Source: Clostridia bacterium (GTDB taxonomy: Bacteria > Bacillota > Clostridia > Christensenellales > Aristaeellaceae). Taken from it: 33,043 nt of DNA. The DNA is taken from NCBI GenBank assembly GCA_017443295.1, contig JAFSNT010000045.1, positions 1 to 33,043 of the forward strand. Reading direction: 5' to 3'. Below the pieces are notes generated by a model. It saw only the letters and a list, made by a program, of their open reading frames with translations, had not been told where the DNA came from and made no database searches. Below, in pieces: positions 1 through 7,693 of this stretch. Position 1 is the stretch's first letter; the number at the start of each line of letters is the position of its first letter. Both the position numbers and the translations under genes were made by a program.

Positions 1-152
1 ACGTGTTCGGTCAGGCCGCAGATCGGCCCCGTCGCCTCTCCTTCCGCCAGCGCCGGAAGCGGCGCGGAGGATGCCAGCATCACCGCCGCCATCAGCAGGG
101 CTGCCAGGCGGCGCAGGCTCATATGACCGATGTAAGAACGCGGATTGTTCAT
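1..152 (-). CDS. N-terminus of a secreted surface protein (cut by window edge)
   Basis: Only the first 50 codons are inside the window; the gene runs leftward past position 1. The ATG at 152 follows a GAGGGG ribosome binding site 6-7 nt upstream, which supports it over the internal ATG at 122. The peptide has a basic start, a long hydrophobic stretch (residues 17-36) and an ALA-E signal peptidase I site near residue 36. The mature part opens with ICGLTEH; CGL.EH motifs of this type are common near the N-terminus of large clostridial LPXTG surface or pilin-like proteins. It lies 90 nt downstream of a class C sortase on the same strand, so a sortase substrate or pilin is likely. That is an inference from context, because the LPXTG end is not visible. 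Confidence 0.7.
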   Translation of the reverse strand, partial: MNNPRSYIGHMSLRRLAALLMAAVMLASSAPLPALAEGEATGPICGLTEH

Positions 153-242
153 ACTCGTCCCCTCTATATAATTATAATTATCCGTTTATATTGATCGCGG
201 CTCCGCCGGGTTTTACCCCTCCGCGGCGGGCGGGAATAAGCG

Positions 243-1121
243 TTACCGGCGGCGTCTTCTGCCGCTGGTGATGATCAGCACCCAGAATACCAGCAGCAGC
301 AGCACCGGCGCGGCGATGAACGGAGCCACGAAGATGGCTTCGATGCGCAGGGCGTCCGCCGTGACGCGCACGTTCAGGCGCGTTTTTTCGTTTTCGATCC
401 TGCGCCCGCGCACCAGCAGGCGGTGGGTGTTGATGCCGTAGGGCGTACAGGTGACCAGCGTGACCAGATCCATGCCGGGCACCATTTCGATCTTGGAGGA
501 ATCGCCCGGTTCCACGATGTTGATCTCGTCCACCTCGTAGGTCAGGGTCTGGTCCAGGATGGTCAGGTAGAAGATGTCTCCCACCTCCATCACGTCCAGG
601 TCGCTGAACAGGCGGGCGCTGGGCAGGCCCCGGTGGCCGCTGAGTACGCAGTGGGAGGCGTATTCCACGGCGTTGAAGTCTTCCTCGTTGCTGTGAACGC
701 TGCCCACGGGAAGGGACGTGCCCTCAATGTGGCCCACGGACGTTTGCAGCACGCTTTCGTTGGTGCCGTGGTACAGGGGCAAATTGATATTCGCCCGGGG
801 AATGGAGATGAAGCCCATGTTGCCTGTGCCGTCCACGTTCAGCTGGGCGTCGTAAGCTTCCTTTTCCTCGTCGTCCATGGCCCAGTGGTTGCTCTTTTGC
901 GTCAGGCTTCGGTTGTATTCCAGGGCGGCGTTCCAGATTTGCTCGTACCTTTCCTTGTCCAGGTTGGCCACCTTTTCCGCATAGCTGATGATGGCCCTGG
1001 ATTGGTGAAAGGAGTTCCAGTATTCGCTGAAGGGGGGATAGATCAGCAGGCCCAGCCCGATGACCAGCACCACCAGCAGCAGGATCGTGGAAATCCGCCG
1101 TCCGCGCGAGTTCTTCTTCAT
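243..1121 (-). CDS. Class C (pilus-type) sortase
   Basis: A membrane-bound cysteine transpeptidase that joins LPXTG-type surface proteins or pilin subunits; 292 aa. It has an N-terminal membrane segment (residues 11-29) followed by YPPFSEYWN, which resembles the start of class C enzymes. The catalytic residues are visible: His163 in LSGHRGLP, Cys225 in TLVTCTPYG and Arg234 in NTHRLLVRG. A second hydrophobic segment (about 263-285) and an Arg-rich tail close the protein, as in pilus sortases. I do not see the DP[FWY] lid motif common in class C; the region before the barrel is acidic instead. The start has AAAGGA upstream and a sigma-A-like promoter at 1224-1252. The gene precedes the partial surface protein, probably as one operon. 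Confidence 0.93.
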   Translation of the reverse strand: MKKNSRGRRISTILLLVVLVIGLGLLIYPPFSEYWNSFHQSRAIISYAEKVANLDKERYEQIWNAALEYNRSLTQKSNHWAMDDEEKEAYDAQLNVDGTGNMGFISIPRANINLPLYHGTNESVLQTSVGHIEGTSLPVGSVHSNEEDFNAVEYASHCVLSGHRGLPSARLFSDLDVMEVGDIFYLTILDQTLTYEVDEINIVEPGDSSKIEMVPGMDLVTLVTCTPYGINTHRLLVRGRRIENEKTRLNVRVTADALRIEAIFVAPFIAAPVLLLLVFWVLIITSGRRRRR

Positions 1122-1223
1122 TCGTTTCCTTTCGCCCTTCCCTCACAGGCGGAGGGAACGATCTGGCTGCACTGCGGCAACCGAAAAAACAGGCAAGCAA
1201 TAGTCTATACTTTTCCGCATGAC

Positions 1224-1252
1224 ATTTTAGCATATTCTGACGGCAAATTCAA
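1224..1252 (-). promoter_or_regulatory. Predicted sigma-A promoter of the sortase operon
   Basis: Read on the minus strand: TTGAAT (1247-1252), 17-nt spacer, TAAAAT (1224-1229). Transcription would start near 1217, giving a leader of about 95 nt before the sortase ATG. Seen by eye; not scored. Confidence 0.55.
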
Positions 1253-1343
1253 CTTTTTTAAAGAAAAATCCGCAATTATTTCTTATTAAAATGGATTTTT
1301 CTGTAAAACGCAAAGTTCTCAAAATATACCCTTCCTGTTCCCG

Positions 1344-1394
1344 GCAAAAAAAGGACGAAACCGGAGAAAAACGGGCTTTCTTCCGGTTTCATCC
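1344..1394 (-). terminator. Rho-independent terminator of the M18 aminopeptidase gene
   Basis: On the minus strand a 13-bp stem, GGATGAAACCGGA with TCCGGTTTCGTCC (one G-U pair), is followed immediately by a run of T residues (1345-1352). It begins about 18 nt after the stop codon at 1413. Confidence 0.9.
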
Positions 1395-1412
1395 TTTGTG
1401 TTTTGGCAATGA

Positions 1413-2807
1413 TCAGGCCTGCTTCATATCGGTCAGGAAGGCGGCGTAGGCGCGGATGGCCTCGTACAGGTCGGCCTTGCTGATGACTTCCTCGGGGGCG
1501 TGCATGGAAAGCACCGCCACGCCGCTGTCGATCACTTCCATGCCGTACAGGGCGCAGATATAGGCGATGGTGCCGCCGCCGCCCACGTCCACCTTGCCCA
1601 GCTCGGCGGTCTGCCAGGAAATATCGTGATCGTCCATGATCTTCCGCAGGCGGCCCAAATATTCGGCGTTGGCGTCGTTGCTGCCGGATTTGCCCCGGGA
1701 ACCGGTGAACTTGTTGTAGCATACGCCCCGGCCAAGGAAAGCGCTGTTTTTCTTTTCAAAGGCGGAGGCGTACAGGGGATCGAAACCCGCGCTCACGTCG
1801 CAGGACAGCATGCGGCTGTTCGCCAGCGCCCGGCGCAGGCTGAGGTCGCTTTCCTTGCCGGTGGTCAGGGCCAGCAGCTCCGCCACGGCGTTTTCAAAAT
1901 ACATGGCCCGCATGCCCGTCGCGCCCACGGAGCCGATTTCCTCCTTGTCCGCCAGCAGGCAGCAGCAGGTATATTCCGGAATGGCGGGCAGTTGCAGCAT
2001 GGCCGCGATTTCCGCGTAGGCGCACACCCGGTCGTCGTGGCCGTAACCCAAGATCATGCTGCGGTCCAGGCCGAAATCCCGGGCCTTGCCAGCGGGCACG
2101 GCCTCGATCTCGGCGGAGAGCATGTCTTCTTCTTCCAGGTCGTATTTATCCTTCAAAATTTTCAGCAAGGCGGCCTTCACCGGTTCTTTTTCCTCGCCCT
2201 TCAGGGGACGGCCCGCCAGGGTGATGTCCAGACCCTCGCCGGTGATGAACTCGGAGGCCTTTTTGCCCATCTGCTCCTGGGCCAAATGGATCAGCAGGTC
2301 GGTCACGCCCACCACGGGGTCGCTTTCATCTTCGCCGATCACGATATTCACCACGGTGCCGTCCTTCTTCGCCACGGTTCCGTGGAGGGCCAGGGCACGA
2401 GCCACCCACTGGTATTTCTTGATGCCGCCGTAGTAATGGGTGTCGGCGTAGGCGAAATCCCCGTCCTCATAGAAGGGGTTCTGCTTCACGTCGATGCGGG
2501 GGGAATCAATGTGCGCCCCCACGATGTTCATGCCTTCCGTAAGCTTCGCTTTGCCCATGTGGAACAGCATGACCGCCTTGCCCATCTGCACCTGATACAG
2601 CTTATCGCCGGGCTTCACCGCCGCGCCGGACTGAATGGCTTCCGCAAGGCTCTTATACCCCGCCGCTTCCGCCATGCGCACGGCCTCCGCCGCGCATTCC
2701 CGCTCGGTCTTGCCCGCGTCCAAATACTTTTTGTACCCCGCCGCGGCTTCCTCCACCTTCAAAAGCGCCGCGTCGTCATATTGATTCCAAGCGTTCCGCC
2801 TGTCCAT
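1413..2807 (-). CDS. M18 family zinc aminopeptidase
   Basis: A cytosolic di-zinc exopeptidase that removes N-terminal residues from peptides; 464 aa, normal for the family. The family signature residues are present in order: His99 and Asp101 in GAHIDSPRID, Asp258 in GYGHDDRV, the Glu289-Glu290 pair in ADKEEIGSVG, Asp337 in SCDVSAGFDP and His436 in LSMHAPEE. These match the metal ligands and general base of M18 enzymes, and YYGGIKKYQW is also typical of the family. The ATG at 2807 follows GGGAG at a spacing of 8-9 nt. The gene stands alone, with its own terminator at 1344-1394. Substrate preference (acidic residues or other) cannot be read from the sequence. Confidence 0.95.
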   Translation of the reverse strand: MDRRNAWNQYDDAALLKVEEAAAGYKKYLDAGKTERECAAEAVRMAEAAGYKSLAEAIQSGAAVKPGDKLYQVQMGKAVMLFHMGKAKLTEGMNIVGAHIDSPRIDVKQNPFYEDGDFAYADTHYYGGIKKYQWVARALALHGTVAKKDGTVVNIVIGEDESDPVVGVTDLLIHLAQEQMGKKASEFITGEGLDITLAGRPLKGEEKEPVKAALLKILKDKYDLEEEDMLSAEIEAVPAGKARDFGLDRSMILGYGHDDRVCAYAEIAAMLQLPAIPEYTCCCLLADKEEIGSVGATGMRAMYFENAVAELLALTTGKESDLSLRRALANSRMLSCDVSAGFDPLYASAFEKKNSAFLGRGVCYNKFTGSRGKSGSNDANAEYLGRLRKIMDDHDISWQTAELGKVDVGGGGTIAYICALYGMEVIDSGVAVLSMHAPEEVISKADLYEAIRAYAAFLTDMKQA

Positions 2808-2950
2808 GTTTGTATCTCCCTTCGGTATTTTTCCTGCTTATGGTAACACCAACGGGAGGAAAAAACAAGCGCTTTTATTCGCGGACTGTGCTTCTGGGAA
2901 GCGCATCCTCATAAGCAGCGCATAAGTATAGAATTGTTGAAACGTGCGTA

Positions 2951-3334
2951 TTACACAGTGACTTCTATCTGATTCCCCTCGATAGCCACAATGCAGCTTT
3001 CATAATACCCATCCCCTGTGGTTCTGGGGCCACTGACCACTGTGAACCCCGCGCCTTTCAATTCCTCGGTCAGCGCATCGACCTTTTCTTGGCTGCCGAC
3101 ACTGAAAGCGATATGAGTATAACCGGTGCGGTTCAGGGTTTTCTCCTGGTCGTCCATCACCGGCTTTGTCATGCATTCAATTCTCGCTCCATCGTCAAAA
3201 GTGATGAAATAGGAACGAAAGCCTGTGCGCGGATTATAATATCCGCTATTGGCGTGCCCGCCCAAATAGCGGACAAAGAAGTCTCTGGACGATTCCAGTT
3301 CATTCACATAGATGGCCACATGTTCTATCTTCAT
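2951..3334 (-). CDS. VOC (glyoxalase/bleomycin resistance) family protein
   Basis: A 127-aa single-domain member of the vicinal oxygen chelate superfamily. Such proteins bind a metal and act as lyases, dioxygenases or drug-binding proteins. The usual metal-ligand pattern is visible: His5 (IEHVAIYV), Glu53 (RIECMT), His74 (YTHIAFSVG) and Glu124 (NQIEVTV). The spacing between His74 and Glu124 and the closing strand motif are typical. I place the start at 3334, where GGAGG lies 7 nt upstream; a longer reading frame from a TTG at 3388 would overlap the transporter gene. It sits 31 nt downstream of the MFS gene on the same strand, so the two are probably co-transcribed. Its exact reaction is not readable. 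Confidence 0.88.
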   Translation of the reverse strand: MKIEHVAIYVNELESSRDFFVRYLGGHANSGYYNPRTGFRSYFITFDDGARIECMTKPVMDDQEKTLNRTGYTHIAFSVGSQEKVDALTEELKGAGFTVVSGPRTTGDGYYESCIVAIEGNQIEVTV

Positions 3335-3365
3335 GTTCAGTCCTCCTTCGGCCTCTGGCCTTCTA

Positions 3366-4520
3366 TTATTTGATCCGTTTGTACGCAAGCTCCAGCATTC
3401 CCATGTTCAGCGCCGCAAACACGATCAAATAGACCGGCATGATAGAAATTCCGATGGCCTGCTGAATATGACCGAAAACCATCGGCATGAACGTGCTGCC
3501 AATATAGGCGGACGCCATCTGAAGGCCAATGACCGCCGCGCTGTACCGCTTGCCAAAATTGGACGGAGCCATGTGCTGAATGGCCGGATAGACTGGCCCC
3601 ATGCCCGTTCCGATGACTACGAAGCCCACAGCGGCGACGATATACCCCTTGACGGGCAGGAATACCAACAGGATGCCCAGCAGCTCCACCCCGATCCCGA
3701 TGCGGATGAGGCGTTTATCGCCCAGCCGATTGGAAATAAAGCCCGAAATCAGCCTGCCAAGCATCAGCCCACCGAAGATCAGCGAACCGAAGGCGGCGAC
3801 GGTTTCGGCACTCAATCCTTCCTTGGTGCCCGCGAAATAGCTGGGCGTCCACAGGAAACAGGTGGCTTCCCCGGAGCAGTAGGCAAGGAAAGCAATCAAT
3901 GTCAGCACCACGCCGGGCACCCGAAGGGTTTCCATGATCCCGGCGCTGTCTCGGTTTTCTTCCTCCGCCTGGCTTTCATTCTGTTTCCAGAGCGGCAGCG
4001 ACAGGATGCACACCAGCAGGATGCCCAACTGAATGAAGGATGTCCATTGGTAGCCCTGATTCCACTTGGCCAGCTTCAGCGCAAGGGACATGATGGACGG
4101 GCTGATGACCGCGCCGACGCCGTAAAAACAGTGCAGGAAGTTCATCACGGAGGATGGATAATGGTTCGCCACGTAATGATTTACCGCCGCGTCGATGGAG
4201 CCTGCGCCAAGGCCGTAGGGAACGGCAAACAGGAACAGCATCCAATACTGCCATGAAACCGAGAAGCCCAATAAACCAAGCACCGTCATCCCGATGGATA
4301 CGATCACGATCCACTTTGTGTGGAACCTGCGGATCAGCCGGGGGCTGAGCAAGGCGGAGATCACTGTCATGCAGGAAATGGTCATGGACACATATCCGGC
4401 ATAGGACGATGGCACGCCGAAGTCAAGCTGCATCGTGGGCCAGCCTGAACCCAGCAGGGAATCCGGCAGCCCGAGGCTGATAAAGATGAGATAAATAACC
4501 GCCAACAGCAAAGAACCCAT
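3366..4520 (-). CDS. MFS transporter
   Basis: A 12-helix major facilitator transporter of 384 aa. Long hydrophobic segments run through the protein. Loop motifs such as GLPDSLLGSGWPTM and SPRLIRRF (between helices 2 and 3) and the early acidic GAGSIDAAVNHYVANHY stretch resemble the FucP-like branch of sugar permeases. I choose the ATG at 4520 because GGAGGG lies 7 nt upstream; two in-frame ATGs farther upstream (4526 and 4583) are less well placed. It is divergent from the AraC-type regulator at 4658 and is followed by the VOC gene. The arrangement suggests that the regulator controls the transporter. Substrate unknown. Confidence 0.88.
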   Translation of the reverse strand: MGSLLLAVIYLIFISLGLPDSLLGSGWPTMQLDFGVPSSYAGYVSMTISCMTVISALLSPRLIRRFHTKWIVIVSIGMTVLGLLGFSVSWQYWMLFLFAVPYGLGAGSIDAAVNHYVANHYPSSVMNFLHCFYGVGAVISPSIMSLALKLAKWNQGYQWTSFIQLGILLVCILSLPLWKQNESQAEEENRDSAGIMETLRVPGVVLTLIAFLAYCSGEATCFLWTPSYFAGTKEGLSAETVAAFGSLIFGGLMLGRLISGFISNRLGDKRLIRIGIGVELLGILLVFLPVKGYIVAAVGFVVIGTGMGPVYPAIQHMAPSNFGKRYSAAVIGLQMASAYIGSTFMPMVFGHIQQAIGISIMPVYLIVFAALNMGMLELAYKRIK

Positions 4521-4554
4521 TTCCATGCCCTCCATCCAATTGAAAGTCAGGTAA

Positions 4555-4583
4555 TTGACAGATAGGATTATATCGTATATCAT
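4555..4583 (+). promoter_or_regulatory. Predicted promoter of the AraC-type regulator
   Basis: TTGACA (4555-4560), 17-nt spacer, TATCAT (4578-4583); a start near 4590 gives a leader of about 68 nt. The spacer holds the -10 of the divergent MFS gene, so the two promoters overlap face to face and a bound regulator could affect both. Confidence 0.65.
4567..4572 (-). promoter_or_regulatory. Predicted -10 box of the MFS-VOC operon
   Basis: A perfect TATAAT on the minus strand, about 46 nt from the MFS start codon. No good -35 is present at 17 nt, which fits a promoter needing an activator such as the AraC-type protein encoded divergently. The AT-rich GATATA repeats around it are candidate operator half-sites. 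Confidence 0.45.
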
Positions 4584-4657
4584 ATGGAAATGGATAGGAA
4601 TTTTTCATCGCATTTTGCTGTTTTGATAAGATAAAATCGTCAATCTCAGGAGGTATT

Positions 4658-5566
4658 ATGGCGCTTTCCTTATCGGTAGACAGAGTGGATGAAAACGGCA
4701 GGGAGCTTCTTTCCTATGGCACAGAGGATTTTCCCATCGCTTTCTTCGACGACGACCTGACAAAAGTTGCTGTTCCCTATCACTGGCACGATGAATTTGA
4801 AATCGTTGTGATCACGGAAGGAACCGTTCGCGTTTGGGTGGCCGGAAAGGAATGGACACTGACGGCAGGCGAAGGGTATTTTGCCAACAGCGGCATCCTG
4901 CACGCCGCAAAGCTGGAAACGCCGACGGGACATCAGCACGCGCTGGTATTCAGCCCCAAAATCATATCGCAGAGCACAGACCTTGTGTGGAAAGCCTATG
5001 TAGCGCCCGTCCTTGGCAATCCTCATCTGCCCTGTCTGCGCCTGACTTCATCCATCCCATGGCAGAAAGAAATACTGCGCCTGTCTGAAACCGCATGGGA
5101 ACAGGGCGCTTATGAAAAAAAGGATTATCCCCTCCATGTCCGTTCCTGCTTAAGCCAAGCGTTCGCGCATTTGACGGGCCATCTTGACGATATGGAGAAT
5201 GAATTTTTCTATTCCAGCAAGTATCAAAGGGACGAGCTTCGCATCAAAAAAGCGCTGGTTTTCATCGAGAAGAATTATGATGCCCCCATTGCTCTGGAGG
5301 AAATAGCAAAAAGCGCCAGCATCAGCCCAAGCACCTGTCTGCGTTTGTTCGATACCGTCCTCTCCACGACGCCGATACAATATCTTATGAGATTCCGGCT
5401 TCAAAAAGCCGCGGAGGAGCTTACCCGCCTCCATGGAAAAAGATTGTCCGAAATTGCTTTTTCCTGCGGCTTTTCCGACGCCAGTTACTTTAACAGATGC
5501 TTCCGGCGGGAATATGGCATGACTCCCTCTGAATACATTTCCCGGCACGTCGATCAAAGGCCGTGA
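4658..5566 (+). CDS. AraC-family transcriptional regulator with N-terminal cupin
   Basis: A 302-aa regulator. The N-terminal half is a cupin-like sensor (PYHWHDEFEIVVITEG, then GEGYFANSGILHAAK), typical of AraC proteins that bind small ligands. The C-terminal 100 residues hold two helix-turn-helix units: the first around LEEIAKSASISPSTCLRLF, the second with the family signature LSEIAFSCGFSDASYFNRCFRREYG followed by MTPSEY. AGGAGG lies 5 nt before the ATG. It is divergent from the MFS-VOC pair and shares an overlapping promoter region with it, so control of that pair and possibly of itself is the simplest reading. The ligand is unknown. Confidence 0.93.
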   Translation: MALSLSVDRVDENGRELLSYGTEDFPIAFFDDDLTKVAVPYHWHDEFEIVVITEGTVRVWVAGKEWTLTAGEGYFANSGILHAAKLETPTGHQHALVFSPKIISQSTDLVWKAYVAPVLGNPHLPCLRLTSSIPWQKEILRLSETAWEQGAYEKKDYPLHVRSCLSQAFAHLTGHLDDMENEFFYSSKYQRDELRIKKALVFIEKNYDAPIALEEIAKSASISPSTCLRLFDTVLSTTPIQYLMRFRLQKAAEELTRLHGKRLSEIAFSCGFSDASYFNRCFRREYGMTPSEYISRHVDQRP

Positions 5567-5610
5567 TTTTAGCTGAGGTTTACAGCCGACCGTCTCCCGT
5601 GTTTTCGCGC

Positions 5611-5639
5611 TTGCCATTCGCGGAAAAATCATCTATAAT
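5611..5639 (+). promoter_or_regulatory. Predicted promoter of the acyltransferase gene
   Basis: TTGCCA (5611-5616), exactly 17 nt, TATAAT (5634-5639). The predicted start near 5646 lies downstream of the ATG at 5640, which excludes that ATG as the start codon and supports the GTG at 5679. Confidence 0.75.
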
Positions 5640-5678
5640 ATGCCCACCAACAGATTTTCAGGAGGCAGAGGTTCGTTC

Positions 5679-6431
5679 GTGGCGGAAACAAAACGCGTGT
5701 CGCCAGTCTACAAGGCGATCAAAGGTCTCGTATGGGCGCTGTCTCCCAAAATGCGGGTGGAAGGACTGGAAAACCTGCCGGAGGGGGAAGCGGTGATCGT
5801 GGGCAACCACGCCCAGATATACGGGCCGATTGCCGCCGAGCTTTATTTGGGCGGCAATCGCTATACCTGGTGCATGGCGCAGATGATGAAGCTCAGAGAG
5901 GTGCCCGCCTACGCTTTCCAGGATTTCTGGTCTAAGAAGCCCCGGTATACGCACTGGTTTTACAGGCTGCTTTCCTATCTGATCGCCCCCCTGAGCGTGC
6001 TGATTTTCAACAACGCCCGCACGATCCCCGTTTATCAGGACGCGCGGGTGATGATCACCTTCCGGCAGACGCTGCGGCTGCTGCGGGACGGCGCGAAAAT
6101 CGTGATCTTTCCGGAGCATAACGCACCGCATAACAATATCGTATACGATTTTCGGGATCGGTTCATTGATTTGGGGCGCATGTATTATCAAATGACGCGG
6201 AAAGAGCTGTGCTTCGTGCCCATGTACGTCGCGCCGAGGCTGAAAAAGCTGGTGCTGGGCAAACCCGTCCGTTACCGCGCCGGACAGTCCCCGAACCAGG
6301 AGCGGCAGCGAATCAAACAAGCGCTGATGGACGCGGTGACGCAACTGGGCCGAAGCCTGCCCCCGCATACCGTGATTCCCTACGCGGTGATGCCCCGGAA
6401 GGATTATCCTTCCAATCGGACAGACGGATGA
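5679..6431 (+). CDS. PlsC-like acyltransferase family protein with altered catalytic motifs
   Basis: About 250 aa, related to 1-acyl-glycerol-3-phosphate acyltransferases, which transfer acyl chains to a lipid acceptor at the membrane. Seen: VIVGNHAQIYGP (residues 39-50) in place of motif I, NNARTIPVYQD in place of motif II and IVIFPEHNA (142-149) in place of the FPEG motif. The canonical HX4D aspartate is Gly49 here, and the glycine of FPEG is a histidine. The fold is recognisable but the catalytic pair is incomplete, so either the chemistry has changed or the enzyme does something else. Start: GTG at 5679 with AGAGG 7 nt upstream; the ATG at 5640 lies in the promoter -10. Single-gene unit with a terminator at 6438-6477. 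Confidence 0.8.
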   Translation: MAETKRVSPVYKAIKGLVWALSPKMRVEGLENLPEGEAVIVGNHAQIYGPIAAELYLGGNRYTWCMAQMMKLREVPAYAFQDFWSKKPRYTHWFYRLLSYLIAPLSVLIFNNARTIPVYQDARVMITFRQTLRLLRDGAKIVIFPEHNAPHNNIVYDFRDRFIDLGRMYYQMTRKELCFVPMYVAPRLKKLVLGKPVRYRAGQSPNQERQRIKQALMDAVTQLGRSLPPHTVIPYAVMPRKDYPSNRTDG

Positions 6432-6437
6432 AAACTG

Positions 6438-6477
6438 CAACACGGGGCGCTTGAACCGCACCCCGTGTTGTTTTTTT
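6438..6477 (+). terminator. Rho-independent terminator of the acyltransferase gene
   Basis: Stem CAACACGGGG (6438-6447) with CCCCGTGTTG (6461-6470), followed by seven T residues. It lies between two convergent genes and its T-run touches the stop codon of the MFS gene at 6476. Confidence 0.9.
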
Positions 6478-7642
6478 ATTTCGCGCGGGCCCCCATCACG
6501 ATCGCGGTGCCCAGCGCGCCGCTGATTACGGCGGCAATCAGCATGCCGTCCACCCCGAAGGCGTCGATCATCCAGCCGCCGCCCAGGGATCCGATGATCG
6601 TGGCGGCGGAAAGCGACATGGTCATGTAGGCCTGCCCTTTGATGCGGTCCTGCTCCCGCATCAGATCATTGACAACATAAACGGAGGCCACGGTCATCAG
6701 CCCCCAGCCCAGGGGCTGGAACAGCTGAACCAGATAAAACACCGTCATATTGGGCGCTAAAAGCGTGCCAAGCGCTTTCAGGGTGAAAAACACGCCGGAA
6801 AGGCGGAACCAAAATCCGCTGTCCTTCCAGCGCGTGAGCGCGGGAAAGAAAAACATGGCAAGCACTTCCAGCAGCCCGGCCAAGGCCATCGCCGTGCCCA
6901 TGTGTTCGCTGGCGCCGCCCCTGGGCACCACGATTTGATAGGTAAAGTTATTGATGACCACATGGCTGATATAGATGAGAACACAGCCCGCCAGCGTGAC
7001 CGCAAACGCCGGATACCGGCCCAGAAAGGCCGTCGCGCTGTCTTTCGCCTTTTCATGTTCTTCCTTCCGTCCCTTTGCAAAGGGGAACAGCATAACGGAA
7101 AGGAAAAAGCAGGCGGACGTGAGGATGAGCGCCCACGGCTCCACAGCCGTGCCCTTCCACGCGATCAGGCGGCCGATGGTGACGGACATCACCGCGTATC
7201 CGATGGAACCGAAGGCCCTGGCAAAGCTGAAATTCAGCCGCTTCCCCTGATTGATCGTTTCGGTGGCCAGGGCGTTGGTGAAGGGCAGCGCCATCTGAAC
7301 GAGCAGGATAGCGCAGCCCAGCAGCAGCCCATTGAGCAGCCCGCCCTTTCCGTAAACCAGGGCCAGCAGAAGCCCGAAGACCATCATGCCCCCGCCCGCG
7401 ATCAGCAGAAACGTTTTGATGGAAGGGCTTTTTTCCCGGTCGGCGTATGCCGAAACGGCGGGCTGCAAAAGAACGGATAAGGCGCAGGCCGCGGCGCTGA
7501 TCAGCCCGATTTCGGTATTGGACAGGCCGCAGTCCAGCAGGTAGGGGCTGGCAAACGCCAGCGCCGTCCCGTACACAAACCAGAAAAAGAACTGGATCGC
7601 GCCATAGGAAGCCGTCAGCCTCCCCTTTTCCATGTCGGTCAT
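6476..7642 (-). CDS. MFS transporter (LacY/NupG-like branch)
   Basis: A 388-aa integral membrane transporter with about 12 hydrophobic segments. The start ASYGAIQFFFWFVYGTALAF and the loop LLQPAVSAYADREKSPSIKT between helices 2 and 3 resemble the MFS branch that includes sugar and nucleoside proton symporters. An arginine-bearing FARAFGSIGYA in helix 5 is also common in that branch. GGAGG lies 4 nt before the ATG at 7642. It follows the DHHW gene on the same strand, separated only by palindrome A, so co-transcription is possible. It converges on the acyltransferase. Substrate unknown. Confidence 0.88.
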   Translation of the reverse strand: MTDMEKGRLTASYGAIQFFFWFVYGTALAFASPYLLDCGLSNTEIGLISAAACALSVLLQPAVSAYADREKSPSIKTFLLIAGGGMMVFGLLLALVYGKGGLLNGLLLGCAILLVQMALPFTNALATETINQGKRLNFSFARAFGSIGYAVMSVTIGRLIAWKGTAVEPWALILTSACFFLSVMLFPFAKGRKEEHEKAKDSATAFLGRYPAFAVTLAGCVLIYISHVVINNFTYQIVVPRGGASEHMGTAMALAGLLEVLAMFFFPALTRWKDSGFWFRLSGVFFTLKALGTLLAPNMTVFYLVQLFQPLGWGLMTVASVYVVNDLMREQDRIKGQAYMTMSLSAATIIGSLGGGWMIDAFGVDGMLIAAVISGALGTAIVMGARAK

Positions 7643-7655
7643 CCTTCCTCCGAAA

Positions 7656-7693
7656 GGGGACGGTTTTGTGTGAAAACGTCGCCCCCATGTTTT
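7656..7693. repeat. GGGGACGG palindrome, copy A
   Basis: Short imperfect inverted repeat: GGGGACGGTTTT (from 7656) pairs with AAAACGTCGCCCC (to 7685) with small bulges, followed by ATGTTTTTT. It lies 8 nt past the stop codon of the DHHW gene. It is the most degraded copy of the family also found at 8697, 9305 and 10144. Confidence 0.65.

Noticed and set aside
423..1289. Long plus-strand open frame opposite the sortase
   Set aside because: It mirrors the codon pattern of the sortase gene in GC-rich DNA, has no family signature, and no ribosome binding site.
2808..2950. Promoter TTGTTT-N17-TACCAT for the M18 gene
   Set aside because: Too far from consensus in both boxes to be listed.
5640..5678. 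ATG at 5640 as acyltransferase start
   Set aside because: It overlaps the -10 box of a near-consensus promoter and has no Shine-Dalgarno site.
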